Positions 28,362 to 36,886 of a stretch of 64,000 bases of DNA are shown piece after piece (positions within the stretch are counted from its first letter, which is position 1; the number at the start of each line of letters is the position of its first letter). The position numbers were made by a program, and so were the translations under genes. The notes under the pieces were generated by a model. The model was not told where the DNA came from and did not search any database. It saw only the letters and a program-made list of their open reading frames with translations. Location of the stretch: contig CAIVJW010000293.1 in NCBI GenBank assembly GCA_903906315.1, forward strand, positions 1-64,000, read 5' to 3'. The stretch is from an uncultured delta proteobacterium (GTDB lineage Bacteria; Myxococcota_A; Polyangia; Polyangiales; Polyangiaceae).

Positions 28362-30629
28362 ATGGCTCGCATCCTCGGCTTCTTCACTCTGGCGCTGGCC
28401 GCAGCGCTCGGGCAGGCCGCCTGCGGTTTCCCCGAGTACGGCGGCTTCGCGGCCGAAGGGCAGGGTGGCGCAGGAGGAGCCACGGTCGGCACCGGCGGCG
28501 CCGGCGGTCAGGCGGCGTGTGCCGCCGGGTTCGCGCATTGCTCGGCCAACCCCAAGGATAGCTGCGAGACGGATCTGCTCCGCTCGGTCGACGACTGCGG
28601 CAAGTGCGGTGTCACCTGCCCCAAGGTCAATGGCACCGCGTCGTGCAACGCGGGCGTGTGCGAGATCGCCTGTGACCCAGGCTTCGCCGACTGCGACCAG
28701 AGCGTCAAGAACGGCTGCGAGGTCGACACGACGAAGAACGTCGACCATTGCGGCGGTTGCGACAAGGCGTGCGCCGAGATTGGCGGCACGCCGTCGTGCG
28801 TGGCCGGCAAGTGCGGCGTGTCGAAGTGCGACGACGGCTTCGGCAACTGCGACGGCGACCCGAAGAACGGCTGCGAGGCGAGCTTCGCGAGCGACCCGCT
28901 GAACTGCGGCGGCTGCGGCAAGGCCTGCGTCGCCGCCAACGGCACCGGCAAGTGTGTCGGCGGCCAGTGCGCCGTCGAGACGTGCGGCGCCGGCTTCGGC
29001 GACTGCGACGGCGACTACACGACCGGCTGCGAGACCCCGACCGACGCGGACGCGAGCAACTGCGGCGCCTGCAAGAACGCCTGCGCGTACAAGAACGCCG
29101 CGGGCGTGTGCAAGGCCGGGGCGTGCGGGATGGGCGACTGCGAGAAGGGCTTTGCCGATTGCGACGCCAAGGCCGACAACGGCTGCGAGGTCTCGACCGA
29201 CGACGACAAGAAGAACTGCGGCGCGTGCAAGACGGTCTGCGCCGACAACACGCACGGCGCGGGCTCCTGCCAGGCGGGAGTCTGCGCCTTCGTGTGCTCG
29301 GCCGGCTGGGAGCACTGCAGCCCGCTGCCCGCGTTCGGCTGCGACACGCAGGTGCAGCAGGACCTCAACAACTGCGGCGCGTGCGGAAACGCCTGCTCCG
29401 TCGTGAACGGCTCGGCGATGTGCCAGGCCAAGAAGTGCAGCATCCTGGGCTGCAACCCGGGGTTCAAGGACTGCGACCTCAAGTACGAGACGGGCTGCGA
29501 GGCGCAGCTCCTCGGCGACGTGAACAACTGCGGCACGTGCGGCCACGTGTGCTCGAACCCGAACGGCGGCGCGACCTGCACGAACGGCATCTGCACCCCG
29601 TCGTGCGCCGCCGGCTCCGCGAACTGCGACGGCAACGTGGACAACGGCTGCGAGGTCGCGACGAGCAGCGACGCGGCGAACTGCGGTGGCTGCGGCAAGG
29701 TCTGCGGCAAGCAGAACACGAGCGCGTCCGCGTGCACGAACGGCTCGTGCAAGTTCACGTGCCTCCCCGGGTTCTCGGATTGCAACGGCCTGGCCGAGGA
29801 CGGCTGCGAGTCCTCGACCAACGACGACGTGTCGAACTGCGGCGGCTGCAACCTCAAGTGCACGAACGCGAACGGCACGACCAGCTGCTCGGTCGGCAAG
29901 TGCGTGCCGATCTGCAACGCCGGCGCGTCGAGCTGCGACGGCAACCCGAACAACGGGTGCGAGGCGAACACCAAGGCCGACGCGAACAACTGCGGCGGGT
30001 GCGGGGTCGTGTGCCCGGCCAACCAGCCGCAGTGCCTCAATAGCGCGTGCTTCGGCGACTGCCCGCTCGACGCCTACGAGCCGAACAACACGCCGTGGTG
30101 GCCCGTGACTCCGCCCCCCGGCGCGAACCAGAAGCCTCTCGACCCGAACAACAACGTGTGGCCCGTCAGCGGCCGGACGGCGTCGTACACCGCGAGCTTC
30201 ACCAACAACAACGACGTCGACATCTACTGGGCCAAGGTCACCGACGACCTGATGAACCTCACCGACGTCGCCCTCGAGGTGAAGCTCTCGAACGTGCCGG
30301 CGGGCGCGACGTATTCGGTCACCTCGCGCTTCTACTGCCAGGGCGGCGACCACCAGGACATGGCGATCTACAACGCGATCCCGCCCCTGTGCACGCCCGG
30401 GGCCGTGAACACCGACTGGAGCAACGCCTGGTTCAGCTGCCAGCGCGACGCCGCGTCGCCGGGGACGACGGTCGCGTTCGGCGCTGCCTGCACGATCGGC
30501 GCGAACAACCCGCCGACGATCGTCACGGACACGAGCGGCTGGCTCGAGATCGAGGTCAAGTCGATCACGCCGCCCGCGAACCCGACGTGCAACCCGTACA
30601 CGTTGCAGCTCAGGACCTACAGCCTCTGA
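28362..30629 (+). CDS. Cys-rich lipoprotein with ten 51-residue repeats and PPC-like end
   Basis: Start taken as ATG 28362 (755 residues), which gives a clean lipoprotein signal ending LGQAAC; GTG 28305 is an alternative. After a short Gly-rich linker come ten tandem repeats of 49-52 residues, each with eight Cys in the pattern C-x-x-G-F-x-x-C, G-C-E, N-C-G-x-C-x-x-x-C, C-x-x-x-x-C. The last 200 residues begin DAYEPNN and contain DVDIYWAKVTDD, resembling bacterial pre-peptidase C-terminal domains. It should be a disulfide-stabilised, rod-like protein at the cell surface. Such repeats are frequent in myxobacteria, but their ligand is not known. Confidence 0.88.
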   Translation: MARILGFFTLALAAALGQAACGFPEYGGFAAEGQGGAGGATVGTGGAGGQAACAAGFAHCSANPKDSCETDLLRSVDDCGKCGVTCPKVNGTASCNAGVCEIACDPGFADCDQSVKNGCEVDTTKNVDHCGGCDKACAEIGGTPSCVAGKCGVSKCDDGFGNCDGDPKNGCEASFASDPLNCGGCGKACVAANGTGKCVGGQCAVETCGAGFGDCDGDYTTGCETPTDADASNCGACKNACAYKNAAGVCKAGACGMGDCEKGFADCDAKADNGCEVSTDDDKKNCGACKTVCADNTHGAGSCQAGVCAFVCSAGWEHCSPLPAFGCDTQVQQDLNNCGACGNACSVVNGSAMCQAKKCSILGCNPGFKDCDLKYETGCEAQLLGDVNNCGTCGHVCSNPNGGATCTNGICTPSCAAGSANCDGNVDNGCEVATSSDAANCGGCGKVCGKQNTSASACTNGSCKFTCLPGFSDCNGLAEDGCESSTNDDVSNCGGCNLKCTNANGTTSCSVGKCVPICNAGASSCDGNPNNGCEANTKADANNCGGCGVVCPANQPQCLNSACFGDCPLDAYEPNNTPWWPVTPPPGANQKPLDPNNNVWPVSGRTASYTASFTNNNDVDIYWAKVTDDLMNLTDVALEVKLSNVPAGATYSVTSRFYCQGGDHQDMAIYNAIPPLCTPGAVNTDWSNAWFSCQRDAASPGTTVAFGAACTIGANNPPTIVTDTSGWLEIEVKSITPPANPTCNPYTLQLRTYSL

Positions 30630-30690
30630 ACGACGACGGCGCGCGCTCCTCGCAGGGCGCGCGCTGCACGTCGCGCCTTGGCTCGCGACG

Positions 30691-30714
30691 CCCCCTGCGG
30701 GCGCGCCGCGGGGG
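30691..30714. other. GC-rich hairpin between convergent genes
   Basis: CCCCC-T-GCGG pairs with CCGC-GGGGG around a five-base loop (nine base pairs, one bulge). It lies between the stops of the Cys-rich protein gene and the TPR/PEGA gene. No T-run follows on either strand, so it is only a possible transcription-end structure. Confidence 0.35.
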
Positions 30715-30717
30715 CGC

Positions 30718-31779
30718 CTAGAACCGACCGACGAGCGACATCCCGCCCGAGGCCCCGGCCGCGCCCGGTGACAGGACGATCTCTGCCTTCGACCGGTCCT
30801 TGCCGTCCTTCGCGCCGCCGCTGCTCGGGGAGAGCAGGATCAGGCCGCCGCCGACGGCCAGCCCCGTGAGGCCGACGACGAAGGTCGCCGTCGAGGCCGC
30901 GGCCATGCTCGTGCCGCTGTCGATGTCCGATTGGACGGCCGACTGCGGGACCGCGCAGCTGAGGCGGTCCGCGCCGCACTTGTCGTCGACGCGGCCGACC
31001 GCACCCGCGCGCAGGCCGTAGAAGACCCCGGACAGGGCGAGGCTGACGATGCCGACGCCGCCGACGACGTAGCCCGCCGTCCTCATCGTGCTCGACTTCT
31101 TCGGCTCGGGCTTCGGCCTCTCGTCGGGCGGAGGGGCGATCGACACCGGAGGCGCGACGACCGGGGCTTCCTCGAGCTTGAGCTTGATCTCCTTCCGATC
31201 GCGCTCCGTCACGGAGAACTCGACGTTCATGTCGACGTGACCGGGCGCGATCGCCTTGAGCTGGTGCGGGCCCGGGTTCACGGGCAGGGGCGCGCCGATG
31301 GCGGTCGCGCCGAGCGGGACGCCGTCGAGGATGACCTCGGCCCCGTTGGCGCCGGAGCCGCGCGAGAGCGTGAGCTGCGGGACGCGGGGCTCGATCGCGG
31401 TGAGGGCCTCCTGCGCCGGTCCCTCGACGTCGGCGGCCTTCGCCTCGTGCGCCTCGTGGAGCGCGAGGCGGTAGCTGCCGAGCGCCTGCACGAGGTCGCC
31501 GGTCCTCTCCTGGCAGACGGCGATGTGGAAGCGCACCTGGGGCGTCGACTTGACGACCGCGACCTCCTTGAACTCCTTCAAGGCGCGAGAGAAATCGCCG
31601 GCCGCCTCGAGCGACAGGCCTTGTCGGAACTGCTCGCGCGCCTTGTCGATCGCGGCCTTGTCGATCGCCGGCGCGGCCTGCGCGAGGGCGAACGAGGGAG
31701 CGACGGCGACCGTGCACGAGCCCAGGAGGACGGCGACGAGGGCGCGCGAGGTCGCGCGGCGGACGGGAGAAAGCCCCAT
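30718..31779 (-). CDS. Exported TPR and PEGA domain protein
   Basis: The protein has 353 residues from ATG 31779. A signal peptide ends near SFALAQA. Residues about 38-115 form TPR-like helices (REQFRQGLSLEAAGDFSRALKEFKEV, FHIAVCQERTGDLVQALGSYRLAL). A PEGA-type beta domain follows (about 130-200: AEVILDGVPLGATAIGAPLPVNPGPHQLKAIAPGH). Two hydrophobic segments near 230-250 and 295-318 bracket a Cys pair, giving a membrane-anchored end. The arrangement TPR-PEGA-two helices is very common in myxobacterial genomes; these proteins are thought to be envelope scaffolds, with no defined partner here. Confidence 0.85.
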   Translation of the reverse strand: MGLSPVRRATSRALVAVLLGSCTVAVAPSFALAQAAPAIDKAAIDKAREQFRQGLSLEAAGDFSRALKEFKEVAVVKSTPQVRFHIAVCQERTGDLVQALGSYRLALHEAHEAKAADVEGPAQEALTAIEPRVPQLTLSRGSGANGAEVILDGVPLGATAIGAPLPVNPGPHQLKAIAPGHVDMNVEFSVTERDRKEIKLKLEEAPVVAPPVSIAPPPDERPKPEPKKSSTMRTAGYVVGGVGIVSLALSGVFYGLRAGAVGRVDDKCGADRLSCAVPQSAVQSDIDSGTSMAAASTATFVVGLTGLAVGGGLILLSPSSGGAKDGKDRSKAEIVLSPGAAGASGGMSLVGRF

Positions 31780-31829
31780 GGGGCGAGTCTACACGACCGA
31801 GGCGCAGGGCGTCGCGTCCGCGACGCGGG

Positions 31830-32993
31830 TCAGCGACCGGTGAGCAGAAAGCGGGCCAGCGCTTCGGCCTTGGGGGCGAGGGACGCGACCTCGACCACCT
31901 CGTCGGTCGTGTGGAAGCCGGACCCGCGCGGGCCGAGGCCGTCGATCGACGGGATGCCCATTGCCGCCGTCGTGCTGGCGTCCGATCCGCCGCCGAGGAG
32001 GGGCGCCTCGCCGTCGCCGAGGCCGGCGGCCCGCGCGCACGCGCCGTACGCTCGGTAGAGCGCGACGTTGCGGTCGTCGCGCACGAGGGGCGCGCGGGAA
32101 GGGCCCCGCACGACCTCGATCGACGTCCCCGGCAGGGTCGCTGCGGAGTCGCGGGCGCCCGCGTCGAGCGCGGCGAGCAGGGCGACGCCGTCCGGCGGGG
32201 TGACGAAGCGCAGGTCGACCGCCGCTTCGGCGCGGTCGGGCACCGTGTTCTTGCTCGTGCCGCCGCCGACCGTGCCGACGTTGACCGTGAGGCCGCGCGC
32301 GTAGTCGGTCAGGCCCTGCGCGCGCTCCACGAAGCGGGCGAGCGCCCAGATCGCGTTGGCGCCCGCTGCGTGCGCGTTGCCGGCGTGCGCGGCCTTGCCC
32401 GTCGCGATCACGCGCGCGCTCGCGGTGCCCTTGCGCGCCGTGATGATCGCGTCTCCCGCGCGGCCGGCCTCGAAGACCAGCGCCGCGCGCGCGCCGCGCA
32501 CCTCGCGGGCGATCACGTGCCGGCCCTCGGGCGAGCCGACCTCCTCGTCGGACACGATGACCACGCGCACGGGGATCGCGCCGAGCGCGCCTGTCGCCGC
32601 GAGCGCGCGGAGCGCCTCGACGACCACGACCAGCCCGCCCTTCATGTCGAGCACGGCCGGCCCTCGGGCGAGCGGCCCTTCGCGGCGGAAGCCCTCGAAC
32701 GTCCCGGTGGGGAAGACCGTGTCGAGGTGGCCCACGAGCGCCACGGCGCCCTCGGCCGACGCCTCGGCTGCGCGCGTCCAGGCGACGACGTGGGGCGCGA
32801 ACCGCCCGCTCTCGCTCGGCACGAGCCGCGCCGCGAGCCCGTCGATCGAGGCGAGCTCGCGCTCGATCAGGTGCGCCACGCGCGTCCCGCCGGCCACGTT
32901 CTCGGTGAACGATCCCTCGTTCACCAGCCGTTCGAGCAGCGCGAGCGCCGACGCCTCCCGCGACGCGAGGAGCTCCCGGATGCGCTCGCCCAT
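31830..32993 (-). CDS. M20-family metallopeptidase (carboxypeptidase G2-like)
   Basis: The protein has 387 residues from ATG 32993. Metal and catalytic residues of the M20 family are visible: His and Asp in GHLDTVFP, Asp in VLDMKGG, the Glu pair in VSDEEVGS, the metal Glu in LVFEAGR, and a late His in GFHTTDE. A dimerisation (lid) domain contains GKAAHAGNAHAAGANAIW. Family members cleave peptides, N-acyl amino acids or folate-type glutamates. It is divergent from argC (about 90 bases between starts) and might process an acyl-amino acid, but the sequence does not identify it as ArgE. Confidence 0.9.
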   Translation of the reverse strand: MGERIRELLASREASALALLERLVNEGSFTENVAGGTRVAHLIERELASIDGLAARLVPSESGRFAPHVVAWTRAAEASAEGAVALVGHLDTVFPTGTFEGFRREGPLARGPAVLDMKGGLVVVVEALRALAATGALGAIPVRVVIVSDEEVGSPEGRHVIAREVRGARAALVFEAGRAGDAIITARKGTASARVIATGKAAHAGNAHAAGANAIWALARFVERAQGLTDYARGLTVNVGTVGGGTSKNTVPDRAEAAVDLRFVTPPDGVALLAALDAGARDSAATLPGTSIEVVRGPSRAPLVRDDRNVALYRAYGACARAAGLGDGEAPLLGGGSDASTTAAMGIPSIDGLGPRGSGFHTTDEVVEVASLAPKAEALARFLLTGR

Positions 32994-33083
32994 GCGCGCG
33001 AGCCTAGCACCCCACCGGCGACGCGCGCCGCGTGCGCGCCCCGTCTCCCGGCCGGCGCCGGCCGGTGCTAGACCCGCGGCCCC

Positions 33084-34133
33084 ATGAAGAGGTTCAAGGC
33101 GTCGATCCTCGGCGGCAGCGGCTACGGCGCGGCCGAGATCATCCGCAGGTTGCTCATCCACCCCGACGTCGAGCTCGTCCGCGTCGCCTCGATCGACCTC
33201 GTCGGCGAGCCGCTCTCGGCAGCTCACCCGAACCTCGAGGGTCTCACCGACCTCCGGTTCGAGAAGCTCCCGCCCGAGGAGGCCGCCGCGGGCGTGGACG
33301 TCGTGTTCCTCGGTCTGCCGCACAAGGTCAGCGCGACGGCGGTGCCCGCGATCCTCCCGACGGGCGCGCGCGTCATCGACCTCTCGGGCGATTTTCGCCT
33401 GAAGAGCGCGGCCGAGTACGAGCGCTTCTACGGCGCGCCGCACCCGTGCCCGGAGCTGCTCGCCGGCGCGGTCTACGGCCTGCCCGAGCTCCACCGCGAG
33501 GCCATCCGCACGGCGCGCCTCATCGCGTCGCCAGGTTGCTTCGCCACGTCGATCGAGCTCGGCCTGCTCCCGCTCGCCAAGGCCGGGCTGCTCGAGGGCG
33601 CGGTCGAGACGGTCGCCATCACCGGCTCGAGCGGCAGCGGCGCGGCGCCGCAGGCCGGGACGCACCACCCCGTCCGCTCGCAGAACCTCCGCACGTACAA
33701 GCCGCTCCACCACCAGCACATCCCCGAGATCGCCCAGACGCTCCGCCTCGCGGGCGCGCGCGACTTCGCCATCCACTTCGTGCCGGTCAGCGCGCCGCTC
33801 GCGCGCGGCATCTTCGCGACCTCGTTCGTGCGCGTACCCGCCGCCGTGACCAAGGAGCAGATCGCGGCCGCGTTCGCCGCGGCCTTCGACGACGAGCCCT
33901 TCGTGCGCGTGCCGAAGAGGCGCCTGCCCGAGGTCATCGCCGTCGCCGGGTCGAACTACGTCGAGGTCGGCTTCGAGCTCGGCGCGCCCGAGGGCGCGAC
34001 CCGCACGCTCGCGTGCTTCTCGGCCATCGACAACCTCATCAAGGGCGGCGCCGGGCAGGCCGTGCAATCGATGAACCTCGCGCTCGGCCTGCCCGAGAAG
34101 ACCACCCTCGAGGACGCCGGAGGCTTCCCGTGA
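33084..34133 (+). CDS. argC: N-acetyl-gamma-glutamyl-phosphate reductase
   Basis: The protein has 349 residues from ATG 33084. It has the NAD(P) fold (ASILGGSGYGAAEIIRRLL), the DLSGDFRLK strand, the active-site Cys152 in SPGCFATS and the family His/Gln run KPLHHQHIPEI. It reduces N-acetylglutamyl phosphate to the semialdehyde in arginine synthesis. The stop overlaps the GTG start of argB, giving a coupled argC-argB unit. The segment around residues 190-205 (SGAAPQAGTHHPVRS) is slightly reminiscent of the LysY branch, but the ArgB partner and general context favour arginine synthesis. Confidence 0.95.
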   Translation: MKRFKASILGGSGYGAAEIIRRLLIHPDVELVRVASIDLVGEPLSAAHPNLEGLTDLRFEKLPPEEAAAGVDVVFLGLPHKVSATAVPAILPTGARVIDLSGDFRLKSAAEYERFYGAPHPCPELLAGAVYGLPELHREAIRTARLIASPGCFATSIELGLLPLAKAGLLEGAVETVAITGSSGSGAAPQAGTHHPVRSQNLRTYKPLHHQHIPEIAQTLRLAGARDFAIHFVPVSAPLARGIFATSFVRVPAAVTKEQIAAAFAAAFDDEPFVRVPKRRLPEVIAVAGSNYVEVGFELGAPEGATRTLACFSAIDNLIKGGAGQAVQSMNLALGLPEKTTLEDAGGFP

Positions 34134-34966
34134 CCGACCCCAGGACAGGCGCGCTCGTCGTCGTGAAGCTCGGCGGCGAGGTGATCGGCAACCCCGAGCT
34201 GCTCGGCCCCATCGCCAGCGACCTCGCCGCGCTCGCAAACGGCGAGACCCGCGTCGTCATCGTGCACGGCGGCGGCCCCCAGGCGACCCGCCTGCAGGAG
34301 CGCCTCGGCCAGCCCGTCCGCCAGGTCGCCGGCCGCCGCGTCACCGACGAGGCCACGCTCGACGTCATGAAGATGGTCGTCGCCGGCAAGCTCAACGTCG
34401 ACCTGTGCGCCGCCTTGCTCGCGGCCGGCGCGCGGCCCGTGGGCCTGCATGGCGCGAGCGCGTGCGTCATCGAGGCCGAGCGGCGCCCGCCCCGCGTCTA
34501 CGTCGGCGCGGGGCCCGATCCGGTCGATCTGGGCCTCGTCGGCGACGTCACCGCCGTCAACCGCGACCTGCTCGCCGTCCTCGCGGGGCAGGGCTACGTC
34601 CCCGTCCTCGCGTGCCTCGGCGCCAGCGCGAGCGGCGAGGTCTTCAACATCAACGCGGACGCCGTCGCCAACCGCGTCGCCGTCGGCCTCGGCGCGGCCG
34701 GCCTGCTCCTCGTGAGCGACGTCCCCGGCGTCCTCCGCGACGTCGCCGACCCGGGCTCGCGCATCCCGCGGCTCACCGTGGCCGAGGGGCGCGCGCTCAT
34801 CGCGTCGGGCGCGGTGACCAAGGGCATGATCCCGAAGCTCGAGGAGTCGTTCGCCGCCCTCGCCGAGGGCGTCCGCCGCATCCACATCCTCGGCCGGCTG
34901 CGCCCGGGCGACCTCGAGCGCGAGGTCGCGAGCCCCGGCTCGGTCGGCACGGTCCTCGTGCCCTGA
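34130..34966 (+). CDS. argB: Acetylglutamate kinase
   Basis: The protein has 278 residues; GTG 34130 overlaps the stop of argC. Amino-acid kinase motifs are present: VVKLGGEVI, VIVHGGGPQ, the RVTDEATLDVM segment that contacts substrate, and NINADAVANRVAVGL with the late GAVTKGMIPKLEE. The enzyme phosphorylates N-acetylglutamate, the step before ArgC. The N-terminal helix that mediates hexamer-type arginine inhibition is not evident, but TDEATLDVM and the overall length suit a standard ArgB. Other arg genes are not in the window. Confidence 0.95.
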   Translation: MTDPRTGALVVVKLGGEVIGNPELLGPIASDLAALANGETRVVIVHGGGPQATRLQERLGQPVRQVAGRRVTDEATLDVMKMVVAGKLNVDLCAALLAAGARPVGLHGASACVIEAERRPPRVYVGAGPDPVDLGLVGDVTAVNRDLLAVLAGQGYVPVLACLGASASGEVFNINADAVANRVAVGLGAAGLLLVSDVPGVLRDVADPGSRIPRLTVAEGRALIASGAVTKGMIPKLEESFAALAEGVRRIHILGRLRPGDLEREVASPGSVGTVLVP

Positions 34967-35013
34967 CCCCACCGGTTGCCCCTTGCCGTGGGCGCCCTAC
35001 GCTGTCTCTCGCC

Positions 35014-35505
35014 ATGCCGCCACTCGTGGACCTCGCGGCTCGCCTCGACCTCACCTGGGCGAACGCGGGGTGGGGCGTGCTCCTGCTCGTAATCAGCGCG
35101 GGCGGCAGCCTCGCGTTCGTGACCACGGTCCTCGTCCGCCTGCCGGCTGCCTACTTCCTGGGCGAGGGGCCCGTGCTCGGCAGCGGCGGCCTCCCCGCGC
35201 GCATCGCGAAGAACCTCCTCGGCGCGATGCTGGTCGCCATCGGCCTCGTCCTCGCCATCCCCGGCGTCCCTGGTCAGGGCGCGCTGACCATCCTGCTCGG
35301 CGTGATGCTCCTCGATTTCCCGGGCAAGCGGCGCATCGAGCGCCGCTTCGTGTCGAGGCCTCGCGTTCGGCGGGCCGTCGACGACCTTCGCGGGCGTTTC
35401 GGGCGGCCCCCGCTCGTCCTCGAACCGGCCGACCTTCCGCCCGACGAAGCGGCTCAGGACTCGACCGCACCGAAATCGCGGAGGGGGTCTGGCGGTAATG
35501 CTTGA
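35014..35505 (+). CDS. Small integral membrane protein (PGPGW-like)
   Basis: The protein has 163 residues from ATG 35014. Two or three hydrophobic segments are seen (near 17-40, 66-80 and 85-97); the second is followed by AIPGVPGQGALTILLGVMLLDFPGKRR, a pattern like PGPGW-type membrane proteins of unknown function. The basic C-terminal 60 residues should face the cytoplasm. It is 47 bases downstream of argB. Its stop codon overlaps the -35 box of the tRNA promoter. Confidence 0.75.
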   Translation: MPPLVDLAARLDLTWANAGWGVLLLVISAGGSLAFVTTVLVRLPAAYFLGEGPVLGSGGLPARIAKNLLGAMLVAIGLVLAIPGVPGQGALTILLGVMLLDFPGKRRIERRFVSRPRVRRAVDDLRGRFGRPPLVLEPADLPPDEAAQDSTAPKSRRGSGGNA

Positions 35506-35529
35506 CAGGCAGGGCGGCGCGGGTAGAGT
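35502..35529 (+). promoter_or_regulatory. Sigma-70-type promoter of tRNA-Ala
   Basis: A perfect -35 box TTGACA (35502-35507) and a -10 box TAGAGT (35524-35529) are separated by 16 bases; the tRNA begins 12 bases further on. The -35 box overlaps the stop codon of the upstream membrane protein gene. Confidence 0.78.
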
Positions 35530-35541
35530 TCGCGGCTCACC

Positions 35542-35614
35542 GGGCCTGTAGCTCAGCTGGGAGAGCGCTAGAATCGCACTCTAGAGGTCTGGGGTTCGAT
35601 CCCCCACAGGTCCA
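35542..35614 (+). tRNA. tRNA-Ala (anticodon CGC)
   Basis: 73 bases folding into a full cloverleaf: acceptor GGGCCTG/CAGGTCC, D-arm GCTC/GAGC, anticodon stem CTAGA/TCTAG with loop ATCGCAC (anticodon CGC, reads GCG alanine codons), variable region AGGTC, T-arm TGGGG/CCCCA with TTCGATC. The G3-U70 wobble pair, the alanine identity signal, is present. CCA is not encoded; the gene ends with discriminator A followed by CCG. The GCG codon is common in this GC-rich genome. Confidence 0.97.
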
Positions 35615-35631
35615 CCGAAGCAGTATCGATG

Positions 35632-35660
35632 AACGGCCGGGTCTTCCCGGCCGTTTTCGT
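35632..35660 (+). terminator. Rho-independent terminator of tRNA-Ala
   Basis: A perfect 10-bp stem (AACGGCCGGG at 35632-35641, CCCGGCCGTT at 35646-35655) with loop TCTT is followed by TTCGTTTC, a T-rich tail. It begins 17 bases after the tRNA. Confidence 0.88.
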
Positions 35661-35681
35661 TTCGAACGACCGATCGACGCG

Positions 35682-35705
35682 CCGGCGGGGAGAGCGCCCC
35701 GCCGG
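35682..35705 (-). terminator. Possible terminator hairpin downstream of the HPF gene
   Basis: A perfect 9-bp stem CCGGCGGGG/CCCCGCCGG with six-base loop lies 40 bases beyond the stop of the minus-strand HPF gene. There is no clear U-run on either strand, so it may act only as a transcript-end stabiliser. Confidence 0.4.
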
Positions 35706-35745
35706 TCGAGCCGAGCCGCCTCGGCGAGCGTTGCCGCCCTCGAGC

Positions 35746-36099
35746 TCAGCCGATGGCGTCGCGGCCCTTGCCGTCGCCACGGCGGCGCGCGGCGTACTCC
35801 TTCAGTTGCCTGCCCGCGGCGTCGAAGGCGTCGCGCAGCGCGGCGCGGATGCTCTGGTCCCCGGCGTCTTCGTCGGCCTCACGGTCGACGTCGATCGTCT
35901 CCTCCGGGACGGCGAGGTGGATGTGGACGTGGAAGCGCTTGCCCTTGTGCTGGTGGCGGTGCGGCGCGTCGACGGTGACGCGGCACGACTGGATGCGGTC
36001 GAAGAACCTCGAGAGCTTCTCGGCGTCCTCGTTGACGCTGGCGACGAGGTCGTCGCTCGGTTGAAAGTCGCGGAACCGGATTTCGGGCGAACCCATCAT
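35746..36099 (-). CDS. Ribosome hibernation factor (HPF/RaiA family)
   Basis: The protein has 117 residues from ATG 36099 (the next codon is also ATG), with GGAGAA about six bases upstream. The fold pattern of short HPF proteins is visible: EIRFRDFQPSDDLVASVNEDAEKLSRF, SCRVTVDAPHRHQHKGKRFHVHIHL and the DAFDAAGRQLKEYAARR helix. Such proteins bind the 30S decoding site and stop translation in starved cells. The His-rich strand and the basic C-terminus match. It lacks the long C-terminal dimer domain of HPF-long, so it is of the short type. Confidence 0.85.
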   Translation of the reverse strand: MMGSPEIRFRDFQPSDDLVASVNEDAEKLSRFFDRIQSCRVTVDAPHRHQHKGKRFHVHIHLAVPEETIDVDREADEDAGDQSIRAALRDAFDAAGRQLKEYAARRRGDGKGRDAIG

Positions 36100-36287
36100 G
36101 GCTTCTCCGTTCCCCCTTCGTCGCAGGGGAGCCTGCAGCGGTCGTGCCGTGCGAAATCGGGCACTTCGCCCCATTCCGCTGCACCTCGCGGTGCGGGGCG
36201 CGCTCCCCTTGCGGCACGTTCGCGCAGCGTTTTCGCACGCGGGCTCCGACCACCGAGGCTCGGCGGTGCGGGGCGGGCGTGGCCGGC

Positions 36288-36683
36288 TCAGCGGCGGGAG
36301 CCGCGCAGCTCGATGGCGACGGCGTCGACGCTCACGGCCGTCGGCGGCCCGAATTTCTTCACCTGCACCACGACCTCGGTCGCGGGCGTGTCGGCGAGCA
36401 CGCGCGAGATGAGCCGCGCGCCGATCGTTTCGAGCAGGAGGTACGACGTGCTCGTTCCCTCGTCGACGATCAGCGTCGCGAGCTGGTCGTAGTCGAAGAC
36501 GCGGGCGCGGGCGTCGGCGCTCGGCAGCAGCGATGCCGGCAGCGCCACCTCGAGGTTTACGACGAAGTCCTGCGGGAGCTCGCGCTCGGCTGGCGACACG
36601 CCGTGGCGCGCGCGGAAGCGGATGCCCTCGAGACGAATGCGGTACGTGTCGACCGTGTGAGCCACCGAAGCGGCGCGTAGCAC
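36288..36683 (-). CDS. folB: Dihydroneopterin aldolase
   Basis: Up to 131 residues from GTG 36683; a start a few codons later is possible. FolB features: the first strand IRLEGIRFRARHGVSPAERELPQ with the conserved Glu after the Gly-Val turn, the FVVNLEV strand, the DYDQLATLI helix start, LLLETIGARLISRVL, and the late VVVQVKKFGPP containing the candidate catalytic Lys. It converts dihydroneopterin to 6-hydroxymethyl-dihydropterin in folate synthesis. No other folate genes are adjacent. Confidence 0.85.
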   Translation of the reverse strand: MLRAASVAHTVDTYRIRLEGIRFRARHGVSPAERELPQDFVVNLEVALPASLLPSADARARVFDYDQLATLIVDEGTSTSYLLLETIGARLISRVLADTPATEVVVQVKKFGPPTAVSVDAVAIELRGSRR

Positions 36684-36886
36684 GCTCGCAGCCCGGGGTC
36701 AGCCGTGGTGATGGCGCGCGTCCGACGGCTCGTTCGGGAGCGTGCGAATTCGCCTGCTGCGCACCCCGGCGCGTCGGTCGCCCTCCTCGGAATACCGAAG
36801 TATTTCGCGGTCGGGCTCCCTCGCGCCGGGTCGCACGCTACGCTCGAGGCTCGCAGTCCGACCGGCGGCTGGCCGGGCGGTTCACG

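Noticed and set aside
28500-30060. Regularly spaced DNA repeats that might suggest a CRISPR-like array
   Set aside because: The periodicity (about 153 bases) is that of coding repeats in the Cys-rich protein; units are diverged and there are no spacers.
30691-30714. Strong intrinsic terminator between convergent genes
   Set aside because: A hairpin exists but no T-run follows on either strand; kept only as a hairpin of uncertain role.
33084-34966. LysY/LysZ lysine pathway instead of ArgC/ArgB
   Set aside because: A short ArgC segment resembles LysY, but no LysW carrier or other AAA-pathway gene is nearby and ArgB motifs are standard.
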